Below the pieces are notes generated by a model that searched no databases, was not told the DNA's origin, and saw nothing but the letters and a program-made list of their open reading frames with translations. From assembly GCF_000508185.1 (NCBI RefSeq), contig NZ_AYOY01000112.1, positions 1 through 64,000 of the forward strand: a stretch of DNA of 64,000 nt, read 5' to 3'. This document shows positions 45,868-54,417 of this stretch, in pieces. This stretch comes from Sphingobium sp. C100. GTDB lineage: Bacteria > Pseudomonadota > Alphaproteobacteria > Sphingomonadales > Sphingomonadaceae. Each line of letters starts with the position of its first letter. Positions within the stretch are counted from its first letter, which is position 1. The position numbers and the translations under genes were made by a program.

Positions 45868-46845
45868 CTATTCCAGCCCGCTTTTCTGCGCCTGCCCCAC
45901 GAAGTTCAGCGCCGCGCGCGCGGTTTCTGCGATCGCCGCCTCGGCCTTCTTCGCGTCCACCGTCGGCCGATCGAGATAGATGGCGAGGATATATTCGTCG
46001 CCGGCCGGCGATTTCACCAGCGCCACGTCATTATAAGCATTGCCGCATGTCCCGGTTTTGCTGCCCGATGTCCAGCCTTCGGGCAGGCCCGCCTTGATCC
46101 GCTTGTCGCCCGTGCTGCTGGCGTTGAACCAGGCGCGCAGCGTGTCGGCGCTCTGTGCCGACATGTCGCGAAAGAAGAGGCGCCCCATCAAACCGGCCAT
46201 GGCGGCGGGCGTGGTGGTGTCGCGCGGGTCGCCCTGCGCATTTTCATTGAGCGTCGGCTCATTGCGATCCAGCCGCGTCACGCTGTCGCCATGTGCGCGG
46301 ATGAAGGCGGTCAGCCCCTCCGGCCCGCCCAGCATCGGCAGCAACAGGTTGGCCGCGCTGTTGTCGCTCACCTCCACCGCCGCCTGCGCCAGTTCGCTCA
46401 TGCTCATGCGGCCGCGCTTCTTGTTCTTCTTCACCACCGGGGCGTAATCGAGAATGTCGTCGCTGCCGAAGGGGATTTGCCCCTCCAGCCCGAACTTGCC
46501 GCCTTCCGCGCCGGTCAGCACAGCGGCCGCCAGCGGCGCCTTGAAGGTCGAGCACATGGCGAAACGCTCGTCGCGGTTGAAGCCGAGGATCAGCGCGCCC
46601 TGACGATCGACCAGCGCGACGCCCAGCCGACCGCCGGTTTCTTCCTCGATCTCCTTGGGATTGCGCACCTCCGCCAGGGCCGACTGCGGCACCAGGTAGC
46701 GCGGCGCGGCGGGCATCAGCGAATCCAGATTGCCGGTCGGCACCGGTTCCTTGACCGGCTGTTTCTGCTGGTTTGCGGCGGTCGCGGGCGCGGCGAGCAG
46801 GGCCAGCGCGGCAAAGGCGGTCAACATCTTCATGGCCGGGTTCAC
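45868..46845 (-). CDS. Class A beta-lactamase with carbapenemase-like cysteine pair
   Basis: This serine beta-lactamase hydrolyses beta-lactams in the periplasm. It has a signal peptide (MKMLTAFAALALLAAPATA), S99-T-F-K102 (class A S70/K73), S160-D-N (130-132), E196 in EPTLN (E166) and K263-T-G (234-236). C98 lies just before the active serine and C267 follows KTGT. These correspond to C69 and C238, the disulfide pair of KPC, SME and NMC-A type carbapenemases. T237 and R220 equivalents (RIKA) are also present. The start may be 46845 or 46833. The gene overlaps the ferredoxin gene by four bases, an odd operon partner. Confidence 0.9.
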   Translation of the reverse strand: MNPAMKMLTAFAALALLAAPATAANQQKQPVKEPVPTGNLDSLMPAAPRYLVPQSALAEVRNPKEIEEETGGRLGVALVDRQGALILGFNRDERFAMCSTFKAPLAAAVLTGAEGGKFGLEGQIPFGSDDILDYAPVVKKNKKRGRMSMSELAQAAVEVSDNSAANLLLPMLGGPEGLTAFIRAHGDSVTRLDRNEPTLNENAQGDPRDTTTPAAMAGLMGRLFFRDMSAQSADTLRAWFNASSTGDKRIKAGLPEGWTSGSKTGTCGNAYNDVALVKSPAGDEYILAIYLDRPTVDAKKAEAAIAETARAALNFVGQAQKSGLE

Positions 46846-47177
46846 ATTCCCTGCATATTGTAGGATTCGTCCGGGATGCGGACGGTCAGCGTGGCCAGCG
46901 CATCATTCAGGATGATCTGGCAGGACAGGCGGCTGGTGCGGGTGGCGGCGGCGGCCAGGTCGAGCATGTCTTCCTCATCCTCACTGGCGCGCGGCAGTTT
47001 CGCGAAATCATCGGCATCGACGATCACATGGCAGGTGGAACAGGCCATCTGCCCCTCGCATGTCCCCTCCAGCGGCTGGCCGACGGCCTGTGCGACGTCC
47101 AGCAGGACCGATCCCGCCGGGGCATCGACCTCCTGCCGCCGCTCTCCGTCAGCGCTGATGAAGGTGACCCTGGTCAT
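46842..47177 (-). CDS. fdx: 2Fe-2S ferredoxin (adrenodoxin type)
   Basis: This 111-residue electron carrier has cluster ligands C40, C46, C49 (GTCEGQMACSTCHV) and C86 (SRLSCQI), the spacing of the adrenodoxin/Isc-Fdx type. It lies 18 bases after a cysteine desulfurase gene, so a role in iron-sulfur cluster assembly or as electron donor to a P450 or similar enzyme is likely. The downstream beta-lactamase gene overlaps its stop. Confidence 0.92.
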   Translation of the reverse strand: MTRVTFISADGERRQEVDAPAGSVLLDVAQAVGQPLEGTCEGQMACSTCHVIVDADDFAKLPRASEDEEDMLDLAAAATRTSRLSCQIILNDALATLTVRIPDESYNMQGM

Positions 47178-47195
47178 TGATGCGACGCTCCCTTG

Positions 47196-48284
47196 TCACG
47201 GCGCCGCTTGTGCGATTGCCGCCTCATTCAATGCCTTTGCAGCCCTCTCCAGTTCGTCCGGCGTCGTGTAGCGGCCAAAACCGATCCGCACCGATCCGCG
47301 CGCCTGCCTGTCCGTCAGGCCCAGCGCGCGCAGCACATGGCTAGGCCGCCCGGACCCGCTTGCGCAAGCGCTACCGAGCGAAAAAGCAATATTGCGGCAA
47401 TAAGACAACAGCCGGGCGCCGTCGATGGCATCCTGCCGCAGGTTGAGATTGCCCGGATAACGCCGCCTCTCGCTGCCGTTCAGCGTCCACGCCCCGAACA
47501 GGTCGCGCGCCATGCGGGCGAGGTTTTGGACATGGGCGCGGTCGGCATCCGCGCGTTCGCGCATCAGCCGCGCGGCGACACCGAAGCCAGCGCACAGCGC
47601 GGGTGAAAGCGTGCCCGAGCGCAGCCCCCCTTCCTGACCGCCGCCATGGATCAGCGGAGCGGGCTTTACCCCATCGCGCAGCCATAATGCGCCGACCCCT
47701 TTTGGCCCGTGAATCTTGTGTGCGCTGATCGCTATCATGTCGCACGCATCCGGGATCGGCACGCGGCCATAGCCCTGCACCGCGTCGCACAGGAACAGCG
47801 CGCCCGCCTGATGCGCCAGCCCGGCCAAATCCGCGATCGGCTGGATCACGCCGATTTCATTGTTGACCAGCATGGCCGCGACCAACGCCACGCCGGGGCG
47901 AATGGCGGCGCGCGCCGCTTCCAGGTCGACCAGTCCGTCGGCGCCGACCGGCAGCACCGTCACGGCGCGGCCCGCGCGCCGCATCGCTTCCACCGTGTCG
48001 AGTATGGCCGCATGTTCGGTGGCGATGGTGACGATGCCGCCCGGCGGCGCGCCCTGGATCGCGATGTTGAGCGCCTCGGTCGCGCCGGAGGTGAACAGGA
48101 CATGCCCGTCCGGCGGCAACAGTCGCGCAACCTCTTCGCGCGCCACTTCCACCTGCGCGGCGGCGGCGCGGCCCGGCCGGTGGGCGCTGTGCGGATTGGC
48201 GAACTGGTCGCGCAGCAGCGGCACCATGGCGTCGAACGCTTCGGGCGCGAGCGGCGTCGTCGCCTGATAATCGAGATAGATCAT
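47196..48284 (-). CDS. Cysteine desulfurase (NifS/IscS-like), second copy
   Basis: This PLP enzyme takes sulfur from cysteine. Of its 362 residues the key ones are present: TSGATEALN, the PLP lysine K190 (ISAHKIHGPKG) and the persulfide cysteine C307 (LGSACASGSGRPSHVL). The protein begins MIYLDYQATTPLAPEA, the IscS-type start. It overlaps the upstream paralogue by four bases. It may serve iron-sulfur or thiolation pathways. The two copies suggest divided roles. Confidence 0.9.
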   Translation of the reverse strand: MIYLDYQATTPLAPEAFDAMVPLLRDQFANPHSAHRPGRAAAAQVEVAREEVARLLPPDGHVLFTSGATEALNIAIQGAPPGGIVTIATEHAAILDTVEAMRRAGRAVTVLPVGADGLVDLEAARAAIRPGVALVAAMLVNNEIGVIQPIADLAGLAHQAGALFLCDAVQGYGRVPIPDACDMIAISAHKIHGPKGVGALWLRDGVKPAPLIHGGGQEGGLRSGTLSPALCAGFGVAARLMRERADADRAHVQNLARMARDLFGAWTLNGSERRRYPGNLNLRQDAIDGARLLSYCRNIAFSLGSACASGSGRPSHVLRALGLTDRQARGSVRIGFGRYTTPDELERAAKALNEAAIAQAAP

Positions 48285-49360
48285 CGCCGCGCATATCCCC
48301 TGGCTTTGGCCGCCATGCCGGTCCAGACGGTGAGGAAACGGTCGATGTCCGCGTCACCGGTCTGCGGGCCGAAGCTGACGCGAACCACTTCGGACGCCGC
48401 CGCATCGTCCCAACCCATCGCCCCCAGCACATGGCTGGTCTTGAGCGAGCCGGATGAACAGGCGCTGCCCGCCGACACCGAAATCCCCTGAAGGTCGAAC
48501 TGGATCAACTGGGCGCGCGCCGACAGGCCAGGCATCCGGTAGCTGGCGATGGCGGGGCTGCGCGGCGCATCCCGCGCGACGATGACGCCGCCCGCCGCCT
48601 CGATACCCGCGTCGAGCCGCGCGCGCAGCGCCGCCGCCCGGTCCAGCCAGCCTGTCCCCGCCTCCAGCGCGGCGGCCATGGCCAGGATCGCGGGGAGATT
48701 TTCCGTGCCGGGGCGATAGCCCTGCTCCTGCCCGCCGCTCGGCTCGATCAGCGCCAGGTCACGGAGCAACAGTGCGCCGATCCCCGGCGGCCCGCCAAAT
48801 TTATGCGCGCTGATCGCGATCATGTCGGCGTTTGGCAGCGGCAGCTTGCCCGCGCTCTGGGCGCAATCGGCGAACAGGATCGCACCGTGGCGATCAAGCT
48901 GGTCGAGCGGCTGGATCACACCCGTCTCGTTATTGACGTGTTGAATGGCCAGCATCGCGTCATGCCCGTGAAAGCCGGCATCGCCTGATGGGGCAAGGGA
49001 AACCATGCCGTCGCCATCCACCGCCAGGCGCTGCGCATCGTTCGTCACGCGCAGGACTGCGTCATGCTCGACCGGCGAAGTGAATATCCGGCCCGCCTTC
49101 GCCCGCGTGAGCCCGATGGAGATCGCCTCGCTCGCGCCGGAGGTGAAGATGACATGCCCGCCCCAACCCAGCGATGCTGCGACGCGGCGCCGCGCCTCTT
49201 CCAGCATGGCGCGCGCCGCGCGTCCATCGGCGTGCGGGCTGGACGGATTGGCCCACCCCTCCATCGCGGCCGCCATGGCGACGCGCGCCTCGGGCAGCAT
49301 CGGGGTGGTTGCGGCATGATCCAGATAAAGACGGTCGGCGGCCAAGCGGGCGTTACTCAT
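48281..49360 (-). CDS. Cysteine desulfurase (NifS-like), first copy
   Basis: This is a paralogue of the next gene with the same fold and PLP lysine K187 (ISAHKFGGPPGIG), persulfide cysteine C301 (SAGSACSSGSLKTSHVLGAMGW) and LYLDHAATTPMLPEARVAM near the start. It is the first gene of a four-gene minus-strand operon: desulfurase, desulfurase, ferredoxin, beta-lactamase. The 153-bp gap to the divergent hydrolase gene must hold its promoter. Confidence 0.9.
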   Translation of the reverse strand: MSNARLAADRLYLDHAATTPMLPEARVAMAAAMEGWANPSSPHADGRAARAMLEEARRRVAASLGWGGHVIFTSGASEAISIGLTRAKAGRIFTSPVEHDAVLRVTNDAQRLAVDGDGMVSLAPSGDAGFHGHDAMLAIQHVNNETGVIQPLDQLDRHGAILFADCAQSAGKLPLPNADMIAISAHKFGGPPGIGALLLRDLALIEPSGGQEQGYRPGTENLPAILAMAAALEAGTGWLDRAAALRARLDAGIEAAGGVIVARDAPRSPAIASYRMPGLSARAQLIQFDLQGISVSAGSACSSGSLKTSHVLGAMGWDDAAASEVVRVSFGPQTGDADIDRFLTVWTGMAAKARGYARR

Positions 49361-49513
49361 TGATTGCGGAAATGGCGGCGCCTTCTATATAGGCGGTTTG
49401 CCGTGCCGCGCCAGCGCGAAGCCCCGATGCCCAGCCATGGCGCGCGCGATCCGAATCCATTTGCCGCTTGGCTCCCTGTCGGGGCCGGGCGGCCCAGAAC
49501 CATAACAGGTGCC

Positions 49514-50170
49514 ATGCCCGACGTAATCTTTCCCGGACCCGAAGGTCGCCTCGAAGGCCGCTTCAGCCCCCCGCCCCGTCCGCGCGCGCCGGTCGCCATG
49601 ATCCTGCACCCGCATCCCCAGGGCGGCGGCACGATGAACGACCGCATCACCCAGGCGCTCTACAAGACCTTCGTGCGGCGCGGCTTTGCCGTGCTGCGCT
49701 TCAACTTCCGGGGCGTGGGCCGCAGCCAGGGCACGTTCGACAATGGCATCGGCGAACTGAGCGACGCCGCGGCGGCGCTCGACTGGGTGCAGAGCTTCCA
49801 TCCCGAAGCGCAAACCACCTGGATCGGCGGCTTTTCCTTCGGCGCCTGGATCGGTATGCAATTGCTGATGCGTCGCCCGGAAATCCGCGGCTTTATCTCG
49901 GTCGCACCGCCCGCGAACATGTATGATTTCTCATTCCTCGCGCCCTGCCCCTCGTCGGGCATCATCGTGCAGGGGACGTCTGACGAAGTGGTGACCGCAA
50001 GCGCAGTGCAGAAGCTGGTCGACAAGCTGCGCACCCAGAAGGGCATCACAATCCATCATGACGAGATCAAGGGCGCGAACCATTTCTTCGAACATGAACT
50101 CGACCAGCTGATGAAGTCGGTCGACAATTATCTCGACATGCGTTTGTCGCCCGATTCGCCGATCCGCTGA
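49514..50170 (+). CDS. Alpha/beta hydrolase
   Basis: This 218-residue alpha/beta hydrolase has HPHPQGGGTMNDRIT near the oxyanion region, FNFRGVGRSQG, the nucleophile elbow GGFSFGAW, and an aspartate/histidine pair late in the chain (GTSDEVV, KGANHFFEHEL). It belongs to the group of small hydrolases annotated near dienelactone hydrolases. The substrate is unknown. The start MPDVIFPGPEG at 49514 is chosen; the frame is open further upstream but without family similarity. A terminator follows. Confidence 0.82.
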   Translation: MPDVIFPGPEGRLEGRFSPPPRPRAPVAMILHPHPQGGGTMNDRITQALYKTFVRRGFAVLRFNFRGVGRSQGTFDNGIGELSDAAAALDWVQSFHPEAQTTWIGGFSFGAWIGMQLLMRRPEIRGFISVAPPANMYDFSFLAPCPSSGIIVQGTSDEVVTASAVQKLVDKLRTQKGITIHHDEIKGANHFFEHELDQLMKSVDNYLDMRLSPDSPIR

Positions 50171-50192
50171 AGATCAGCTGTTCGACTGAGCA

Positions 50193-50220
50193 AAGGGCTG
50201 CCGATCGGCCGCCCTTTTTT
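50193..50220 (+). terminator. Terminator after the alpha/beta hydrolase gene
   Basis: A GC-rich hairpin (AAAGGGC ... GCCC, with a self-complementary GCCGATCGGC inside) is followed by six T residues, 23 bases after the stop. Confidence 0.75.
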
Positions 50221-50236
50221 CGTCGATCGTCGGCGC

Positions 50237-50271
50237 AAAAAAGGGCGCGGCCGGCCCGTGCCGTCGCGCCC
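50237..50271 (-). terminator. Terminator after the 182-residue hypothetical gene
   Basis: On the minus strand a 7-bp stem (GGGCGCG/CGCGCCC, 50243-50271) is followed by six T residues. It faces the terminator of the hydrolase gene. Confidence 0.8.
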
Positions 50272-50326
50272 CTTCCGATCCGCTGGATCAGCCGTCCTTC
50301 CCCCCGGAGAGGACGGCCAGCGCGGA

Positions 50327-50875
50327 TCAGTTCGCCTTGCTCATGTCCACCTTTTCCACCCATTCGGGGTAGAAGGTCGGCTCGCGGTTGGACCAGCCCG
50401 CCGCTGTCGCCGCCGCTTCGCTGATCGACTGGAGCAGCAACCGCCGCTTTTCGGGATGGAGATGCGGCAGGCTGGCCGCCGCGCAGAAGGCGCCCGGCAA
50501 CCACGGCCGCGATCCCGCGCCCAGCAAACGTTCATACAGGAAGCGATAGGCCGAAAAACTGCCCAGCCGGTCCTGCCCCAGGTCGAAGGCGGAAATGGTC
50601 ACCAGCGGCGCCATGAAGGGCTCCACCTGCTCCAGCCCGCTGTCGTCGGGCACCCGCCCCTTGATCTCGTCCAGCCGGCCGTAGATGCGCGCCTGCGCGC
50701 GGATGGAGGCTTCCTCCACCAGGTCGCGCGACCATAATTTCATCGCGTCGCGGCGGCGCAGCCCGATATCCAGTGATCGACGAATATAACGTTGCGTGGC
50801 AGATTCGAAGCTGGCGAATTCACGCAACTCCGCCAGGGTGATGGCCCCGTCCGCCGGTCTTGCACTTGTGCCCAT
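50327..50875 (-). CDS. Hypothetical protein (182 residues)
   Basis: I do not recognise a family. From ATG 50875 (MGTSARPADG) the protein is soluble and helical with no signal peptide. Conserved-looking segments are FASFESATQRYIRRSLDIGLRRRDAMKLWSRDLVEEAS and PWLPGAFCAAASLPHLHPEKRR. An upstream ATG at 50896 would add seven residues. The region 50897-51092 beyond it holds no gene that I can support. It is flanked by a strong terminator, so it is probably a single-gene unit. Confidence 0.65.
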   Translation of the reverse strand: MGTSARPADGAITLAELREFASFESATQRYIRRSLDIGLRRRDAMKLWSRDLVEEASIRAQARIYGRLDEIKGRVPDDSGLEQVEPFMAPLVTISAFDLGQDRLGSFSAYRFLYERLLGAGSRPWLPGAFCAAASLPHLHPEKRRLLLQSISEAAATAAGWSNREPTFYPEWVEKVDMSKAN

Positions 50876-51092
50876 GTCCTTGCCCTCCGACTTCAAGTCG
50901 TACGGCAGAACATGCGCCCTCTATGGTTACTGGAAGCTTAAGCGCCGGTTCCACCGTCATTCACAGGGGACCAGATTTCTTTTTGCGGCGCAACATGAAA
51001 ATCGGGCCGATGCGACAGGATGATGACAGCGCAGCGCGGCGCGTCGGTCAACCTGTCTAGACCGATGTCGGCGACGTCATAGCCAGACATTC

Positions 51093-51347
51093 CTATGCCC
51101 CGGCCCGGGAGCCAAGCACTGCGCCGATCATGCTGCGCCAGACCGCCACGTCGCCGGCCTGCGCCATCTGCGCGTCGGGCTCCCGCAATGTGTTGAGAAT
51201 GGCATAGGCATCCTCGACATGATCGCGCCATGCGGCATCCACGGCGCCCGAAGCGTGGGGGTCTTTACCCTCGCCGTTCAGGCTCAACTGTCGTCCGGCC
51301 AGCACTCGGGCAATGCGTTCGACAGCGGGGGTGCAGGACGTGGGCAT
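51093..51347 (-). CDS. Small hypothetical protein (84 residues)
   Basis: The start at 51347 has GAGGAG upstream and yields MPTSCTPAVERIARVLAGRQLSLNG, then DHVEDAYAILNTLREPDAQMAQAGD. It is soluble and helical, of unknown function. A longer frame reaches 51437 and would overlap the next upstream gene. It lies 86 bases downstream of a probable stress gene in the same direction and may share its transcript. Confidence 0.6.
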   Translation of the reverse strand: MPTSCTPAVERIARVLAGRQLSLNGEGKDPHASGAVDAAWRDHVEDAYAILNTLREPDAQMAQAGDVAVWRSMIGAVLGSRAGA

Positions 51348-51433
51348 GAACGGTCGCTCCTCTCTCACCAGGGTTGCGGCGGCCAATTCGCGCTTCCGCC
51401 CTGGTAAAATAGCATAAATCGACGCCGCCGCCA

Positions 51434-51643
51434 TCAATCCCGTTCGCGATAGCCCGAAGAAGGAACCGGGTCGCCGTTATCGCCCGGTCGGGTGGTCGCC
51501 GGCGGGTCGGATGCGTCCATCGAATCCTTCAGGCCTTCCTCCAACTTCTCCTCGCGCGTCAGGGCATGGTCCTGCGTGTCGGTTTCCCGTTCGTCGCCGG
51601 CTTCCTCGCGGCTGTTGGGCCGGACGTCATTTTTGTCGTTCAT
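51434..51643 (-). CDS. Small acidic disordered protein, probable stress regulon member
   Basis: The 69 residues begin MNDKNDVRPNSREEAGDERETDTQ and are almost entirely charged and polar, so the protein is likely intrinsically disordered and hydrophilic. GGAG lies upstream of the ATG at 51643. A perfect EcfG promoter (51690-51716) lies 47 bases ahead. Function is unknown. A protective or hydrophilin-like role is a guess. Confidence 0.65.
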   Translation of the reverse strand: MNDKNDVRPNSREEAGDERETDTQDHALTREEKLEEGLKDSMDASDPPATTRPGDNGDPVPSSGYRERD

Positions 51644-51689
51644 CTTTGCTCTCCTTGCGCCGCAGGGGGCGTGCACATTTGTCCCGGAT

Positions 51690-51716
51690 CAACGGCCGGT
51701 TCGGGGCGGCGGTTCC
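51690..51716 (-). promoter_or_regulatory. EcfG-type promoter for the 69-residue acidic protein
   Basis: On the minus strand GGAAC (51716-51712) is followed by 17 bases and CGTT (51694-51691). This fits the EcfG consensus. It lies in the divergent region between this gene and the LytS-type kinase gene. Confidence 0.65.
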
Positions 51717-51807
51717 GCTGTTGATCGTTCGACAAACAAGCATGGCCTTTCGACCAGCTACCAGCGGACGGGGCGACAAGCGGCGCGCGAGCGCGTAAAC
51801 AGGCCAC

Positions 51808-52917
51808 ATGACACTGTTCCCCGACGACGGCGAACGCGGCGTCTCGCCTGCGATCGCGCTCTATTCCATATTGGGTTTCTGGCTTTTCTACACGATCCTG
51901 GTCAGCCTGCGCGCCACCGTCATCGGGTTCGATTCGCAAATGGAGATGGCCGCGCGCCGCATGGTCGTGGCGGTGATCGGCATCATCATCACCTGGATTC
52001 TCTATCTCGTCCTGCGCCGCTTCGACACGCGGCCGCTGGCGCAGCGGGTGGTGGCGGCCTTCTCGCTCGCCTTGCCCTTCGCGCTGGCGATGGCGGCGGC
52101 CAATTATTACATGTTCAATGTCTATGATCCGACCATGTTCGCCGACGCCGAGATGCAGAAGAAAGCGGCGGAGGAAAATTACGCCCTGGTCAGCATCGTC
52201 GAGGACGCGATCAGCCGCTTCTTCTTCCTGTCCGCCTGGGCCGGCCTCTATCTCGCCCTTTCCTATGCCGGCGAAGCGCGCCGGGTGGAACGCCGCGCCG
52301 CCCGGCTGGAACAGGCCGCGCAACAGGCCGAATTGCGCTCCCTACGCTATCAGGTGAATCCGCATTTCCTGTTCAACACGCTCAATTCCCTCTCTTCCCT
52401 GGTCATGAAGGACCGGCGCGATGAAGCCGAGCAGATGATCATGTCGCTCAGCAACTTCTATCGCACCAGCCTGACCGGAGACCCGCTGGAGGAGGTGCCG
52501 CTGGAAGAGGAAGTGCATCTCCAGAAACTCTACCTGGATATCGAGGCGGTGCGCTTCCCCGACCGGCTCAAGACCGTCATCGACATTCCGCCGGCACTGA
52601 TGGGCGCCTGCGTGCCGGGCCTCATCCTTCAGCCGGTGGTCGAAAACGCGATCAAATATGGCGTGTCGCGCACGTCGAAGCCGGTGGAAATCCGCATCAC
52701 CGCGCGGGAGGATGGCGACCTCATGCATATCAACGTCACCGACGACGGTTCCAACCCGCCCGACAAGGCGGATGGCGGCAGCGGCATCGGCCTTGCCAAC
52801 GTCCGCGACCGGCTGACCGCTCGCTTTGGCGATCAGGGGCGCATCGTCTATGGTCCGCGCGATGCCGGCGGCTTCGCCGTCCTGCTCACCCTACCCATCA
52901 TTCGCCGGGGCTGCTGA
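51808..52917 (+). CDS. LytS/YehU-type membrane sensor histidine kinase
   Basis: This 369-residue kinase has four predicted membrane helices (about 17-35, 50-68, 78-98, 130-150). A His_kinase domain follows (LRYQVNPHFLFNTLNSLSSLV, phospho-acceptor histidine in NPHFLFN) and an HATPase domain (LILQPVVENAIKYG, GGSGIGLANVRDRL). All motifs look intact. The LytTR response regulator gene starts seven bases later. The signal sensed cannot be read from sequence. Confidence 0.92.
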   Translation: MTLFPDDGERGVSPAIALYSILGFWLFYTILVSLRATVIGFDSQMEMAARRMVVAVIGIIITWILYLVLRRFDTRPLAQRVVAAFSLALPFALAMAAANYYMFNVYDPTMFADAEMQKKAAEENYALVSIVEDAISRFFFLSAWAGLYLALSYAGEARRVERRAARLEQAAQQAELRSLRYQVNPHFLFNTLNSLSSLVMKDRRDEAEQMIMSLSNFYRTSLTGDPLEEVPLEEEVHLQKLYLDIEAVRFPDRLKTVIDIPPALMGACVPGLILQPVVENAIKYGVSRTSKPVEIRITAREDGDLMHINVTDDGSNPPDKADGGSGIGLANVRDRLTARFGDQGRIVYGPRDAGGFAVLLTLPIIRRGC

Positions 52918-52924
52918 AACCATC

Positions 52925-53668
52925 ATGTCCATCCGCACGATGATCGTCGATGACGAGCCGCTCGCGATCGAGCGCCTCCAGATGCTGTGCGCGCGCGAGC
53001 CGCGCATCGCCCTGGTCGGCACCGCCGGCGATGGCGAGGCGGCGCTGCGCCTGATCGAAGGATTGAAGCCCGACCTGGTCATGCTGGACATCGCCATGCC
53101 GCTGCTCGACGGCATCGGCGTCGCGCGCGCGGTCGGGCGGCTGGGCATCCGCCCGGCGGTGATCTTCGTCACCGCGTTCGAGGGCTTCGCGGTCGAGGCG
53201 TTCGATCTGGCCGCAGTGGATTATATGCTCAAGCCCGTCGCGCATGACCGGCTGACCCGCGCGATCGACCGGGTGGAGGCGGCACTGCGCAACCGGCTGC
53301 CCGAAACGGCCGCGCCTGCAAGCGAGCCGCAAGCGGAGTGGGCGGAGGAATTCTGGGTGCCGCATCGGTCGGAACTGATCCGCATCGCCGCCGACCAGAT
53401 CGACCGGATCGAGGCGGAGCGCGATTATATGCGCCTGCATGTGGGCGCCCACAGCTATCTGCTCCACCAGACGATCAGTTCGCTGGAGGAACGGCTGGAC
53501 CCTCAGCAGTTCGTCCGGCTGCATCGATCGCACATTGTGCGCCGCGACCATATTGCGCGCCTGCGCCACGACGGCAGCGGGGTGTGGTTCGCCGCGCTGG
53601 CGGATGGCGGCGAAATCCGCATCGGCCGCACCTTCCTCGCCAATGCGCGGGCCATGACCGGGCGTTGA
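52925..53668 (+). CDS. LytTR-family response regulator
   Basis: The 247-residue protein has a receiver domain (TMIVDDEPLAIERL, phospho-acceptor aspartate in LVMLDIAMP, lysine in MLKPV) and a C-terminal LytTR DNA-binding domain (IDRIEAERDYMRLHVGAHSYLLHQTISSLEERLDPQQFVRLHRSHIV). It is the partner of the LytS-type kinase just upstream. The start MSIRTMIVDDE at 52925 is chosen; a longer frame overlaps the kinase gene. Target genes are unknown. Confidence 0.93.
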   Translation: MSIRTMIVDDEPLAIERLQMLCAREPRIALVGTAGDGEAALRLIEGLKPDLVMLDIAMPLLDGIGVARAVGRLGIRPAVIFVTAFEGFAVEAFDLAAVDYMLKPVAHDRLTRAIDRVEAALRNRLPETAAPASEPQAEWAEEFWVPHRSELIRIAADQIDRIEAERDYMRLHVGAHSYLLHQTISSLEERLDPQQFVRLHRSHIVRRDHIARLRHDGSGVWFAALADGGEIRIGRTFLANARAMTGR

Positions 53669-53696
53669 TGCGTCCCCGCTTCAGGAGCAGTTGCGG

Positions 53697-53864
53697 CTAG
53701 TCCAGCGGTATTGCTGCAATCATCACATTGGCGAACATCACCAGCCCGGCGACGATCATCAGCGCCCCGCGCTTGCGATCGCCCTTGCTGATGATCGCAT
53801 ATAGGCCGCCGCCGGTGAGCAGGATGCCCGCGAGCATCAAGATGGAAAGGATCGCGCCGTTCAT
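53697..53864 (-). CDS. Small two-helix membrane protein
   Basis: The product of 55 residues (from MNGAILSIL; 59 from ATG 53876) is two hydrophobic helices joined by a short charged turn (ISKGDRKRG). I do not recognise a family. It converges on the LytTR gene and diverges from rpiB. Confidence 0.6.
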   Translation of the reverse strand: MNGAILSILMLAGILLTGGGLYAIISKGDRKRGALMIVAGLVMFANVMIAAIPLD

Positions 53865-53968
53865 GCTTCGCGCCATAGGCGTCACGCTGGACTGTGGCAA
53901 TTGGCGAGCCATCCTCCTATGAGGCGCGCAGACACGAATCACCCGCCGGTGAAGGGACGCAGCAACCC

Positions 53969-54406
53969 ATGAAAATCGCTATCGCTTCGGATCATGCCGC
54001 CATCGACATGAAGGCGGACCTTGCCCAGTGGCTGCGCGACGAAGGCCATGAGGTCGACGATCTGGGTCCAGCGACCACTGATCGCGTCGATTATCCCGAT
54101 TTTGGTTACAAGCTCGCGACAGCAGTCGCGTCCGGCGCGGCGGAGCGCGGCATCGCGCTATGCGGATCGGGCATCGGCATCTCTATCGCGGTCAACCGCA
54201 ATCCCGCCTGTCGCTGCGCGCTGGTGGGCGAGCCGCTTTCGGCCGCCCTGGCGCGCGAACATAATGACGCCAATGTCCTGGCCATGGGCGCCCGCCTGAC
54301 CGGCGCCGACATGGCCAGAGCGTGCGTCACCGCTTTCCTCTCCACGGAATTCGGCGGAGGCCGCCATACCGGCCGCGTCGATAAATTGTCCCAGCCCGCG
54401 CTCTGA
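53969..54406 (+). CDS. rpiB: Ribose 5-phosphate isomerase B
   Basis: RpiB interconverts ribose and ribulose 5-phosphate. The 145-residue protein shows [28 protein letters not shown], the active-site cysteine in [17 protein letters not shown], and [14 protein letters not shown]. It is followed 11 bases later by glyA and then nrdR, a conserved alphaproteobacterial order. A frame reaching back to 53894 has no family similarity. Confidence 0.95.
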   Translation: MKIAIASDHAAIDMKADLAQWLRDEGHEVDDLGPATTDRVDYPDFGYKLATAVASGAAERGIALCGSGIGISIAVNRNPACRCALVGEPLSAALAREHNDANVLAMGARLTGADMARACVTAFLSTEFGGGRHTGRVDKLSQPAL

Positions 54407-54417
54407 AAGGATCTTCG

